A model generated the notes under the pieces. That model made no database searches and had not been told where the DNA came from. It saw nothing but the letters and a program-made list of their open reading frames with translations. Of a DNA stretch of 18,866 nucleotides, positions 1-6,355 are shown piece after piece; the stretch's first letter is position 1; every line of letters begins with the position of its first letter. The stretch spans positions 1 to 18,866 of the forward strand of contig JALWQZ010000045.1 in NCBI GenBank assembly GCA_027077895.1. Reading direction: 5' to 3'. The stretch is from Microcaldota archaeon (GTDB lineage: Archaea > B1Sed10-29 > WALL01 > WAMD01). The translations under genes were made by a program, and so were the position numbers.

Positions 1-946
1 AGACCCCTGTATCCAAATGGCAGCCCTTTAATCGTTTCAATAAATCACCTGGCCCCTCTGACTTATTGAATTTTATTATATAGTTCCCATCGCTCTCTGT
101 ATAATTTATACCACTTGGGATACTGGTATTGTTTGGGCATATTACCTCTGGGAGTGGTGGGAAGAAACTAACCGTGGCATTCCAAGCCTTTGACAAGTTC
201 GTGTCATTTAAACTTGTGCCATATGGAACCTTGGCTATCACAACTCCAGTGGTCACATTAGTAACATTACCTGTAATATTCATCTTGTAGTTAGTCAACG
301 GGGGCAAATAGAAACGGTTCCCAGCGATTGCTAATGACTGTTTAGGTTCATCACCGGACATCGCCAGGTACATGTAAACAGGATTTTTACCGGGTTCAAC
401 ATAGTAATATCCTAGTGTTGTTGTATTCTTTGGAACCTTCATTGTCTGCTCCATACCTGACTTGCTCGTAAATGTGACATTTTTGGGGAAGGATATATTA
501 ACCCTGGTTAGCACAGTGTCAACCTTAATAGGAAGGAGTTTCTTCAACCAGAATCCAATCTTGGGGTTGTATTTTGCACTAGTGAGATTGACCTTTATCA
601 AAAACTGGTACATGTAGTTTGGATTCGATGTTGTCTGGGTCCTAGTAACATTGACGGATTTTACGCCGCCCCATTTAGATATGATCTTTTGAATCTGGTT
701 TGGATCCCCATAATTTGAGTACCCGGTTGCCAGCAGAACAGGATAAACCTTAGTCACATTGGCGTTGAAACTTGCGGTGTATTCAACCAGGGGGCGAAGA
801 ATATTGACTTGATTCGTGCTCCTAGCACTTGTATTGTTCTGAGCCCCTGGAGTTCCAGAACCTTTCAACATGTACGTGATTGGCCACAATACACTAAAGG
901 TCAACACGACAGCCATGAAGATTATCCACTTTGTCTTAGTATTCAT
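1..946 (-). CDS. N-terminally anchored, heavily N-glycosylation-prone exoprotein (partial, N-terminal 315 residues)
   Basis: The reading frame is open from an ATG at 946 down to the window edge, so the C-terminus is missing. Residues 7-25 form one hydrophobic segment (WIIFMAVVLTFSVLWPITYM), an uncleaved anchor or signal peptide. The rest is polar and rich in Asn, Thr, Tyr and Pro. I count about 18 N-X-S/T sequons in 315 residues (NVT, NLT, NIS, NIT, NDT, NAT, NYT, NKS and others), which is far above chance and typical of archaeal surface glycoproteins. Two cysteines (ICP and GCH near the cut end) could form a disulfide. GGTGG lies about 5 nt before the ATG and supports this start. No family is recognised; a surface or S-layer-associated protein is inferred from composition only. 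It is divergent from the FKBP gene. Confidence 0.8.
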   Translation of the reverse strand, partial: MNTKTKWIIFMAVVLTFSVLWPITYMLKGSGTPGAQNNTSARSTNQVNILRPLVEYTASFNANVTKVYPVLLATGYSNYGDPNQIQKIISKWGGVKSVNVTRTQTTSNPNYMYQFLIKVNLTSAKYNPKIGFWLKKLLPIKVDTVLTRVNISFPKNVTFTSKSGMEQTMKVPKNTTTLGYYYVEPGKNPVYMYLAMSGDEPKQSLAIAGNRFYLPPLTNYKMNITGNVTNVTTGVVIAKVPYGTSLNDTNLSKAWNATVSFFPPLPEVICPNNTSIPSGINYTESDGNYIIKFNKSEGPGDLLKRLKGCHLDTGV

Positions 947-1046
947 GGTAACCACCGGATTTGTTCAATTATGGAAGAGCCCATTTAAAAACATTTAAAT
1001 ACCAATGGGCCCAAAAACATAACACTTCGTTTTGTGAGGGATTATA
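947..1046. promoter_or_regulatory. Divergent promoter region with overlapping TATA boxes and an inverted repeat
   Basis: The 100-bp gap serves both the minus-strand exoprotein (start 946) and the FKBP gene (start 1047). On the plus strand CATTTAAATA (992-1001) lies about 25-30 nt before a likely start site near 1022, followed by GAGGG (1036-1040) as ribosome site. On the minus strand TTTTTAAATG (about 990-981) serves the other gene. GCCCAT (979-984) and ATGGGC (1005-1010) form an inverted repeat enclosing both boxes. Confidence 0.6.
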
Positions 1047-1670
1047 ATGGCAGTGGAAAAAGGAGACGTTGTTGAAATAAAACTGGTAGGCAGAGTAAAG
1101 GATGGGGAAGTCTTTGAGAAGACTGCGGAGAAGCCTGCAGTCGTCATCGTTGGTAAGAAGAGGTTGATACAAGGACTTGAGGAGGCCCTTCTAGGTATGA
1201 ATGAGGGAGATAAAAAAACTGTTGAGATCCCACCTGAAAAGGCATACGGGCCAAGAAACCCAGAACTAGTAAAGATAATCCCAATGTCTGCATTTAAAAA
1301 GTCTGGAATAAATCCAGCGCCAGGTGTTGTTGTAACAATAGATGGGTACCCCGCAAGGGTCCTCAGTGTATCAGGTGGAAGGGTAAGAGTAGATTTCAAC
1401 CACGAACTGGCCGGAAAAACACTGGTCTTTGATGTTGAGGTTGTCAAAGTACACAAGGATGATGAGGCCAAGGTAAAGGCGCTTATAGAAAAATGGTTTG
1501 ACAAGGGAATTGAAACAAAGGTGGGGAAGGCTGTTGATATCACAGCGACAGAAGAGGCATACCTGGACAGAGAGTATATGGACAAGAAGGTCAAGGCAAT
1601 AACCGAACTAATGACTCTAGGCAAAGAAGTCCATTGGACAGAGATTTATAAACCAGACAAGGGACAGTGA
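1047..1670 (+). CDS. FKBP-type peptidyl-prolyl cis-trans isomerase, long archaeal (SlyD-like) form
   Basis: Cytosolic prolyl isomerase and chaperone of 207 residues. The FKBP fold is split as in SlyD: residues 5-75 carry the first half (GDVVEIKLVGRVKDGEVFEKT and the conserved GLEEALLGMNEGDKKTVEIP with AYG), residues about 78-125 form the insert-in-flap chaperone domain ending in DFNHELAGK, and the FKBP strand LVFDVEVVKV closes the fold. Residues about 146-207 are the C-terminal extension that distinguishes long archaeal FKBPs from short ones. The ATG has GAGGG 6 nt upstream and a TATA box near 992-1001. It is followed 62 nt later by the proteasome beta gene, which has its own promoter, so the two may or may not be co-transcribed. 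Confidence 0.93.
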   Translation: MAVEKGDVVEIKLVGRVKDGEVFEKTAEKPAVVIVGKKRLIQGLEEALLGMNEGDKKTVEIPPEKAYGPRNPELVKIIPMSAFKKSGINPAPGVVVTIDGYPARVLSVSGGRVRVDFNHELAGKTLVFDVEVVKVHKDDEAKVKALIEKWFDKGIETKVGKAVDITATEEAYLDREYMDKKVKAITELMTLGKEVHWTEIYKPDKGQ

Positions 1671-1671
1671 C

Positions 1672-1725
1672 ATAACATTTTTATACCCCATAAACTCACA
1701 ATTAATGTGCTTGTTCTTAGGAGGT
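1672..1725 (+). promoter_or_regulatory. Promoter and strong ribosome binding site of psmB
   Basis: A TATA-like TTTTTATA (1678-1685) lies immediately after the FKBP stop codon. The start site expected about 25 nt downstream (near 1708) leaves a short leader carrying AGGAGGT (1719-1725), 7 nt before the ATG at 1733. The short T run at 1678-1682 could also act as an FKBP terminator. Confidence 0.55.
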
Positions 1726-1732
1726 TTTTTTG

Positions 1733-2347
1733 ATGGAAGCAAAAGAGAGGAAAGGAACAACCACCATCGGCTTGCTTGGTAAGGATGGTGTTGTTTTAGC
1801 ATCAGAAAGGAGAGCAACGATGGGCTACCTGGTGGCAAACAAAGAAACCCAGAAGGTTTTCCAGATACAGCCATACATGTGGTTAACCACCGCAGGTAGT
1901 GTCGCAGATGCCCAAACACTGGTTAGGATAATGACAGTGCAAACAAATCTATATGAAATAGACAGAGGAGTACCGATGGCAGTTTCCGCAGCAGCGACAC
2001 TGCTCAGCAACATATTACATGAAAACAAAATCATACCCTATTATGTACAACTGCTATTAGGTGGTTATGATACAGAGCCAAGGTTGTATTCATTCGATGC
2101 ATTAGGTTCTGTTTTACCTGAAAAAGCCGTAGCAACGGGATCAGGCTCACCCATTGCATATGGTGTCATAGAGGAGTACTATAAAGAAGGTAAGAGTGTC
2201 GACGAGAACGCAAAGATTGCAATAAAGGCCCTAAAGGCAGCGATGCAGAGAGATGTAATGTCAGGTAATGGGGTCGACGTAGTGAAGATAACATCAAAGG
2301 GCGCAAAACTAGAAAAGTACGAACTAAAAGACATCGAGAAAATGTGA
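1733..2347 (+). CDS. psmB: 20S proteasome beta subunit
   Basis: Catalytic subunit of the archaeal 20S core particle, made as a 204-residue precursor. An 8-residue propeptide (MEAKERKG) is followed by TTTIG, so autocleavage after Gly8 exposes the N-terminal Thr nucleophile. In mature numbering Thr1, Glu17 (ASERR) and Lys33 (ETQKVFQI) match the Thermoplasma beta subunit, and the GSGSP loop is present. I chose the ATG at 1733 over an in-frame TTG at 1730 because AGGAGGT is ideally placed for it. No alpha subunit or proteasome-activating ATPase is in the window. The aCPSF1 gene begins 30 nt downstream on the same strand, and an operon is likely. This arrangement couples protein degradation to an RNA-processing factor. 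Confidence 0.97.
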   Translation: MEAKERKGTTTIGLLGKDGVVLASERRATMGYLVANKETQKVFQIQPYMWLTTAGSVADAQTLVRIMTVQTNLYEIDRGVPMAVSAAATLLSNILHENKIIPYYVQLLLGGYDTEPRLYSFDALGSVLPEKAVATGSGSPIAYGVIEEYYKEGKSVDENAKIAIKALKAAMQRDVMSGNGVDVVKITSKGAKLEKYELKDIEKM

Positions 2348-2377
2348 GATAACTTGAAATTTTAAAGGTGAAAGCAG

Positions 2378-4273
2378 ATGGATTTGGCTAGTTTAGAGGC
2401 TAGGATAGAAGAATTAATGCCAAAGGAAGCAGGTATAACAAAGGTTTCATTTGAAGGGAGCGAAGTCGTCTTGTACTCAAAAAACATAGACTTGTTGCTA
2501 GACGACGAAAGTCTTTTGAGGGCACTGGCCTCCGAGTTGAAAAAGAGAGTGCATGTGAGGGCAGACCCTAGTGTAAGGCTAGACGCTGAAAAGGCCAAGG
2601 AAGAAATTCTAAAACTGATTCCAAAGGAGGCAGAGGTTGGAGAGATATTCTTCGTGCCAGAGAACGGGAAGGTCTACATAGAAGCGAAGAAATTAGGGCT
2701 AGTGATAGGAAAACACGGACAGACATTGAGGGAGATTGCCCAAAAGACAAAGTGGATACCCGAACTCTGGAGGCTGCCAACTGGGAACTCGCCTACGCTA
2801 ACTGGTGTGAGGCACACAATCGTGAAACATGCAAAGGAGATTCAAAAGTTCCTGAAAGCCACTGGAAAGAAGGTATACTCTGAAACAAAACCTCTCCAAT
2901 GGGCAAGGCTGACACCATTAGGAGGCGCCAGAGAGGTAGGTCGGTCTGCATTGCTCCTAGAAACGAATACTGCTAGAGTGCTCCTAGACTGTGGGATAAA
3001 CGTGGCCAGCAAAGATAAAGCCTATCCGCTCCTAGACTCAATAAACTTCCCAATAGATGAGTTAGATGCAATCGTAATATCCCACGCACATCTAGATCAT
3101 ATCGGCTTCGTCCCGTATCTGTACAAGTATGGCTACGAGGGACCAACGTACTGCACCCCACCAACTAGAGACCTAGGGGTACTATTGATGATGGATTACA
3201 TAGACGTCATAGCCAGAGAGGGCAGGGACCCACCCTACGGGAAGGATGACATAAAAGAATTCGTCAAACACTGCATAACCAAGGACTATGGAGAAGTAAC
3301 CGATATCACTCCAGATATGAGAATAACGTTTCACAACGCCGGGCACATTCTGGGTTCAGCAGCAGTCCATCTGCACATGGGGCAGGGATTCCACAACCTA
3401 CTATACACGGGTGATTTGAAATTTGGATACACGCGGCTGTTCGACATGATTGAAACAAGGTATCCTAGGTTGGAGACAGTAATAATGGAGTCTACATACG
3501 GTGGCCCCCAAGACATCCAACCCCCAAGGTACACAAGCGAGAAAATGCTCATACAAACAATACTGGAAACGGTTGACAAGGGCGGTTCTGTGTTGATACC
3601 TGTATTCTCCATAGGAAGAGCACAAGAAATAATGTTAGTTCTAGAAGAGTACGCTAGAAACAACGACTGGGACATCCCAGTGTACCTAGATGGGATGATA
3701 AAGGAGGCCTCGGCCATACACACTGCGTATCCAGAGTACATGAAGAGGTCCCTACAGAGAAGGATACTACACGACGACTCCCCATTTGACTCTGAGATAT
3801 TCATAGATGTGGACAAAGCAAAGAGGGACCAAATTGCAGAAGAGGGATACTCTGTAATACTCTCTCCATCAGGTATGCTAACCGGTGGCCCAAGTGTTGA
3901 ATACTTCAAAAAAATGGCCGAAAATGAAAAGAACACCATAATATTTGTTGGATACCAAGGAGAGGGATCGCTAGGAAGGAGAATCCAAACGTTGGGAATG
4001 ACAAACAATAGCGGGAAGGAGATTCCAATAAGTGATGATGGTAAAACCATTGCACTAAAGGTCAATATGAGAATTGAGACAATAGAGGGATTCTCAGGAC
4101 ATGCAGACAGGAATCAATTGATAAGTTTCTTCAAAAAACTGAGCCCAAGGCCACAAAGAGTTCTCCTAGTCCATGGCGAAGAGAAAAAATCGCTGGCGCT
4201 TAGCAGGACAATATCTAGAGGTAGGGTGGAAGTATCTGTTCCCAGGATACTAGATTCAATAAGGTTGAAATAG
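2378..4273 (+). CDS. aCPSF1 / FttA: KH-domain beta-CASP ribonuclease, transcription termination factor
   Basis: 631 residues, the usual length of archaeal CPSF1. N-terminal KH-like modules occupy about 1-145, with a canonical GKHG at 111-114. The metallo-beta-lactamase domain carries HAHLDH (His236, His238, Asp240, His241), His323 in GHILGSA and Asp346 in TGDLKF. The beta-CASP insert starts with motif A ESTYGG (Glu371) and contains the segment around LSPSGMLTGGP. Motif B GFSGHAD (His575) and motif C VHGE (His599) complete the two-zinc site. All catalytic residues are present, so it should be an active endo/5'-3' exonuclease. The family terminates transcription by cleaving nascent RNA at U-rich sites. 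GGTGA precedes the ATG by about 7 nt. It sits between psmB and a small zinc ribbon. Confidence 0.96.
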   Translation: MDLASLEARIEELMPKEAGITKVSFEGSEVVLYSKNIDLLLDDESLLRALASELKKRVHVRADPSVRLDAEKAKEEILKLIPKEAEVGEIFFVPENGKVYIEAKKLGLVIGKHGQTLREIAQKTKWIPELWRLPTGNSPTLTGVRHTIVKHAKEIQKFLKATGKKVYSETKPLQWARLTPLGGAREVGRSALLLETNTARVLLDCGINVASKDKAYPLLDSINFPIDELDAIVISHAHLDHIGFVPYLYKYGYEGPTYCTPPTRDLGVLLMMDYIDVIAREGRDPPYGKDDIKEFVKHCITKDYGEVTDITPDMRITFHNAGHILGSAAVHLHMGQGFHNLLYTGDLKFGYTRLFDMIETRYPRLETVIMESTYGGPQDIQPPRYTSEKMLIQTILETVDKGGSVLIPVFSIGRAQEIMLVLEEYARNNDWDIPVYLDGMIKEASAIHTAYPEYMKRSLQRRILHDDSPFDSEIFIDVDKAKRDQIAEEGYSVILSPSGMLTGGPSVEYFKKMAENEKNTIIFVGYQGEGSLGRRIQTLGMTNNSGKEIPISDDGKTIALKVNMRIETIEGFSGHADRNQLISFFKKLSPRPQRVLLVHGEEKKSLALSRTISRGRVEVSVPRILDSIRLK

Positions 4274-4317
4274 TTGAAACTACATAGAGATTACAAGAGA
4301 TAATTGGGGATGATGTC

Positions 4318-4470
4318 ATGCTAAAACCACTGAAGGTTAAGTATATCTGTCCAAACTGTTTCTCAAAGGAGGGTATCAGCGTGCTACTAGAGAAGAGGGG
4401 GAACTACTGGGTGTGCCCAAGGTGCAGCAGCAGGTATAAAGAGGTAGATGGAAATCTGGAGAGGGTGTAA
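4318..4470 (+). CDS. 50-residue zinc-ribbon protein
   Basis: This short frame is open from ATG 4318 to TAA 4468-4470 and encodes 50 residues with two CxxC knuckles: CPNC at 11-14 and CPRC at 33-36, spaced 18 residues apart, the pattern of a zinc ribbon. The tail is basic then acidic. The next gene (DTD2) starts one base after its stop codon, which indicates translational coupling and argues that the frame is real. Its position directly after the RNA-cleaving termination factor and before a tRNA proofreading enzyme suggests an RNA-polymerase or RNA-binding accessory, but that is inference. No precise family is recognised. An upstream ATG pair at 4310 and 4313 is in another frame. Confidence 0.72.
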   Translation: MLKPLKVKYICPNCFSKEGISVLLEKRGNYWVCPRCSSRYKEVDGNLERV

Positions 4471-4471
4471 A

Positions 4472-5254
4472 ATGTACGGTGTTGTAGTGTCAAAGAAAGA
4501 CCCTGTGGGAATGAACGCACTGCCAATACTACTAGATAAGGGATTCAAGAAAGAAGGAGAGGGGATATTCAAAAAGAACGATGTGCTCCTAATAGAAAGA
4601 GAAGAAGATGTGTTGTACCTAAAAAATCTAGATGACATTGCCACGGTTTACAACCTAGACTACCTAGTCATAATTTCAAGACACAGTTCCACGAAGCAGA
4701 TGAAAACCCTAAGTGTGCACCCAACAGGTAACTTTGGTGAGGCAAAATATGGCGGGAACAGCAAGGAGTTGAGTTACACATTCGCAAACGGAATGCAAAG
4801 GGTATTCATAGAACTGATGAACAACAATCCAGGAGATTACAGCGTCACACTAGAGGCAACCCACCACGGTCCAACACAGTACAAAACACCCATGTTCTTT
4901 GCAGAGGTGGGATCAACAGAGAAGGAATGGAACGACATGGAAGCAGTGGAAGTGTTGGTGAATGCTATTTTGGAAGGCGGAAAAAGGAAGAAAAAATCAG
5001 GGGTTGCGATAGGGTTCGGTGGAGGACACTATGGTCCAAAATTCACACCACTTGAGGAAACAATTGCATTCGGGCACATATGCCCAAAGTACAACGCTGA
5101 CAAGTTAGACGAAGAAATGATTGAACAAATGATGATGAAGGTATCCGACGGTGTGGATTTTGCAATGATAGATGAGAAAGGATTAAAGGGGCAACAAAGA
5201 ACACAAGTAAAGGGATGGTTAGAGAAGATTGGGATTGAATATCAAATTATTTAA
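4472..5254 (+). CDS. dtdA: D-aminoacyl-tRNA deacylase, archaeal/plant DTD2 type
   Basis: Zinc-dependent proofreading enzyme that hydrolyses the ester between D-amino acids and tRNA. It has 260 residues from ATG 4472, a normal family length. Family motifs are HPTGNF (His83), THHGPT (His131, His132) and the glycine-rich GGGHYGP (His186). I prefer ATG 4472 over the in-frame ATG at 4448, because the longer form would overlap the zinc-ribbon gene and GGAGAGGG lies just upstream of 4472. The C-terminus IEYQII is where the family ends. The last codons overlap the TATA box of the following tRNA-Leu gene. Confidence 0.95.
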   Translation: MYGVVVSKKDPVGMNALPILLDKGFKKEGEGIFKKNDVLLIEREEDVLYLKNLDDIATVYNLDYLVIISRHSSTKQMKTLSVHPTGNFGEAKYGGNSKELSYTFANGMQRVFIELMNNNPGDYSVTLEATHHGPTQYKTPMFFAEVGSTEKEWNDMEAVEVLVNAILEGGKRKKKSGVAIGFGGGHYGPKFTPLEETIAFGHICPKYNADKLDEEMIEQMMMKVSDGVDFAMIDEKGLKGQQRTQVKGWLEKIGIEYQII

Positions 5255-5256
5255 AA
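5247..5256 (+). promoter_or_regulatory. TATA box of tRNA-Leu, overlapping the end of dtdA
   Basis: TTATTTAAAA is centred about 29 nt before the first tRNA base (5280), the canonical archaeal spacing. It includes the TAA stop codon (5252-5254) of the preceding gene. Confidence 0.6.
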
Positions 5257-5279
5257 CGCTGATTCTCTAATTAGGCAGA

Positions 5280-5364
5280 GCGGGGGTGCCGGAGCCTGGC
5301 CAAACGGGCCGGACTTAAGATCCGGTGGTATAGGCCTGCGCGGGTTCAAATCCCGTCCCCCGCA
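5280..5364 (+). tRNA. tRNA-Leu (anticodon UAA)
   Basis: Class II tRNA without an intron. The acceptor stem GCGGGGG (5280-5286) pairs with CCCCCGC (5357-5363), with discriminator A at 5364. The anticodon stem CCGGA/TCCGG encloses CTTAAGA with anticodon TAA at 5316-5318, which reads UUA leucine codons. A long variable arm (5326-5339) and the leucine-type discriminator A agree with a leucine tRNA. The T arm is GCGGG-TTCAAAT-CCCGT (5340-5356). CCA is not encoded. The gene stands alone, after dtdA and before a GC-rich structured stretch. Confidence 0.97.
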
Positions 5365-5614
5365 CTTGGGGCCTCGCGCCCCAATGGGGGTATAAACCCC
5401 CTCACCGTCTGCAAACTGGCGCATCAGTTTGTGCAAATCCCGGTGGTGCACTGCCATTGTAAATGGCATGGGCGAGGGCTTTGTCCCGAGCATTTCCCAG
5501 GGTTTGCTAAAGCCTGTTTAATCCCAACGGCGCATAGGTATAGCAGATAGCATGACCGGACTTTCATAAGCGTTTAATGCAGCTAGTGATTATTCAACGG
5601 AGATAAACCACTAT
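5365..5614. ncRNA. Candidate structured non-coding RNA, gene-free GC-rich stretch after tRNA-Leu
   Basis: No credible reading frame lies here, yet GC content is visibly higher than in the coding surroundings and stems are dense. Hairpins are TTGGGGC/GCCCCAA (5366-5372 with 5378-5384), GGGGG/CCCCC (5386-5390 with 5397-5401), ACCG/CGGT enclosing CAAACTG/CAGTTTG (5412-5418 with 5425-5431), TGCCATT/AATGGCA (5452-5458 with 5462-5468) and GGCTTT/AAAGCC (5477-5482 with 5509-5514). CCCTC (5399-5403) can also pair with GAGGG (5474-5478) to close a three-way junction, competing with the GGGGG/CCCCC hairpin. TAGTG/CACTA pairs near 5584-5613. GGCGCAT occurs twice (5418-5424 and 5529-5535). I could not match it to RNase P RNA, SRP RNA, 5S rRNA or C/D guide RNA consensus. 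Strand and ends are unknown. Confidence 0.5.
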
Positions 5615-5641
5615 GTCAGAAGATTGTGACAAAAATGTCAC
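5614..5641 (+). promoter_or_regulatory. Palindromic putative operator upstream of the triple-HTH gene
   Basis: GTGACA-AAAA-TGTCAC (5626-5641) is a perfect 6+4+6 inverted repeat, and a third TGTCA half-site lies at 5614-5618. The site ends about 22 bp before the TATA box of the HTH gene, a place where an activator or repressor could act. Autoregulation is an inference. Confidence 0.45.
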
Positions 5642-5661
5642 TGGAAAATCAAAAACAAACA

Positions 5662-5674
5662 ACATATATATTAA
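5662..5674 (+). promoter_or_regulatory. TATA box of the triple-HTH gene (leaderless mRNA)
   Basis: ACATATATATTAA lies about 27 nt before the ATG at 5696. No ribosome binding site is present between them, so transcription should begin at or next to the start codon. Confidence 0.6.
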
Positions 5675-5695
5675 AATACAGTTCTTTAATCCATT

Positions 5696-6355
5696 ATGGC
5701 GAATAAAATAGTCACAGATGAAATGAAGAAACTGATGAAAAAATTGAAAGAGAAAGGCATGACCTACAAGGAAATATCCAACGAGATAAAACAGAGGTAT
5801 GGTGTGGAGATATCACCAAGAACGGTTGAGTATCACGCAAACCCAAATGCTAGACGAAGGATGATAGAATGGCAGAAGAAGAACAGGGCCAGAACATCAG
5901 ATGTATGGAATAGGTTGATGAGAAAGAGGGTGTCTGAACTAACACCATACATATATGATATTCTAAACGAGATGGACGAAAATAGTGTTAGATCAATAAT
6001 TAAAGAGAAGTTGGAATTCCCTGATGCAAAAGCAGAGGAACTCATATTAAGGGCTAAAAAGTACGGGGAGAAGTTAGAATCAGAGTATATACCTAGGCTA
6101 GAGGCGCATAAACTGTACATGAGAGGTAAGGATGTAGATACAATATCAAAACAATTAGGTGTTAGTGAAGCAAGGGCAAGACACCTAGTCAATAAAGCAA
6201 AAAGGGATGCATGGCATATAAAGAATGCAACAAAGGCCACCAAGGATCCAGTTGAGATATCAAAGATGGTAAAGTTGCCATTCCACTATGTAGATGGGCA
6301 CATAAAACTGCTAAAAACGTTTGGCGTAAGTCAAAGAAGGCACAAAAGGCGTTAA
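5696..6355 (+). CDS. Putative DNA-binding protein with three helix-turn-helix segments
   Basis: 219 residues, very basic, cytosolic. Residues 11-48 (KEKGMTYKEISNEIKQRYGV then SPRTVEYH) form a resolvase/sigma-like HTH, 137-168 (GKDVDTISKQLGVSEARARHLV) a second, and 184-208 (DPVEISKMVKLPFHYVDGHI) a third, with a helical linker between and a basic tail RRHKRR. No enzymatic motif is seen. I do not recognise a named family; a multi-HTH chromosomal or transcription protein is the safest reading. The leaderless start is supported by the TATA box at 5662-5674, and a palindrome upstream may be its own operator. It converges with the DHH gene, and the two stop codons share TTAA at 6352-6355. Confidence 0.85.
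   Translation: MANKIVTDEMKKLMKKLKEKGMTYKEISNEIKQRYGVEISPRTVEYHANPNARRRMIEWQKKNRARTSDVWNRLMRKRVSELTPYIYDILNEMDENSVRSIIKEKLEFPDAKAEELILRAKKYGEKLESEYIPRLEAHKLYMRGKDVDTISKQLGVSEARARHLVNKAKRDAWHIKNATKATKDPVEISKMVKLPFHYVDGHIKLLKTFGVSQRRHKRR

Noticed and set aside
995..1624. Minus-strand 209-residue frame opposite FKBP
   Set aside because: Antisense of a clear FKBP gene, Ser/Thr/Phe-rich, no motif.
3331..4065. Minus-strand 244-residue frame inside aCPSF1
   Set aside because: Shadow of a gene with all catalytic motifs on the plus strand; Ser/Leu-rich composition typical of antisense frames.
5251..5493. Minus-strand 80-residue frame across the tRNA
   Set aside because: It reads the antisense of tRNA-Leu (the common GGRDLNPRR artefact) and is not a gene.
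5365..5614. RNase P RNA, SRP RNA or 5S rRNA
   Set aside because: The conserved cores of these RNAs (for example GAGGAAAGTC or GGAAGGGAGCA) are absent on both strands.
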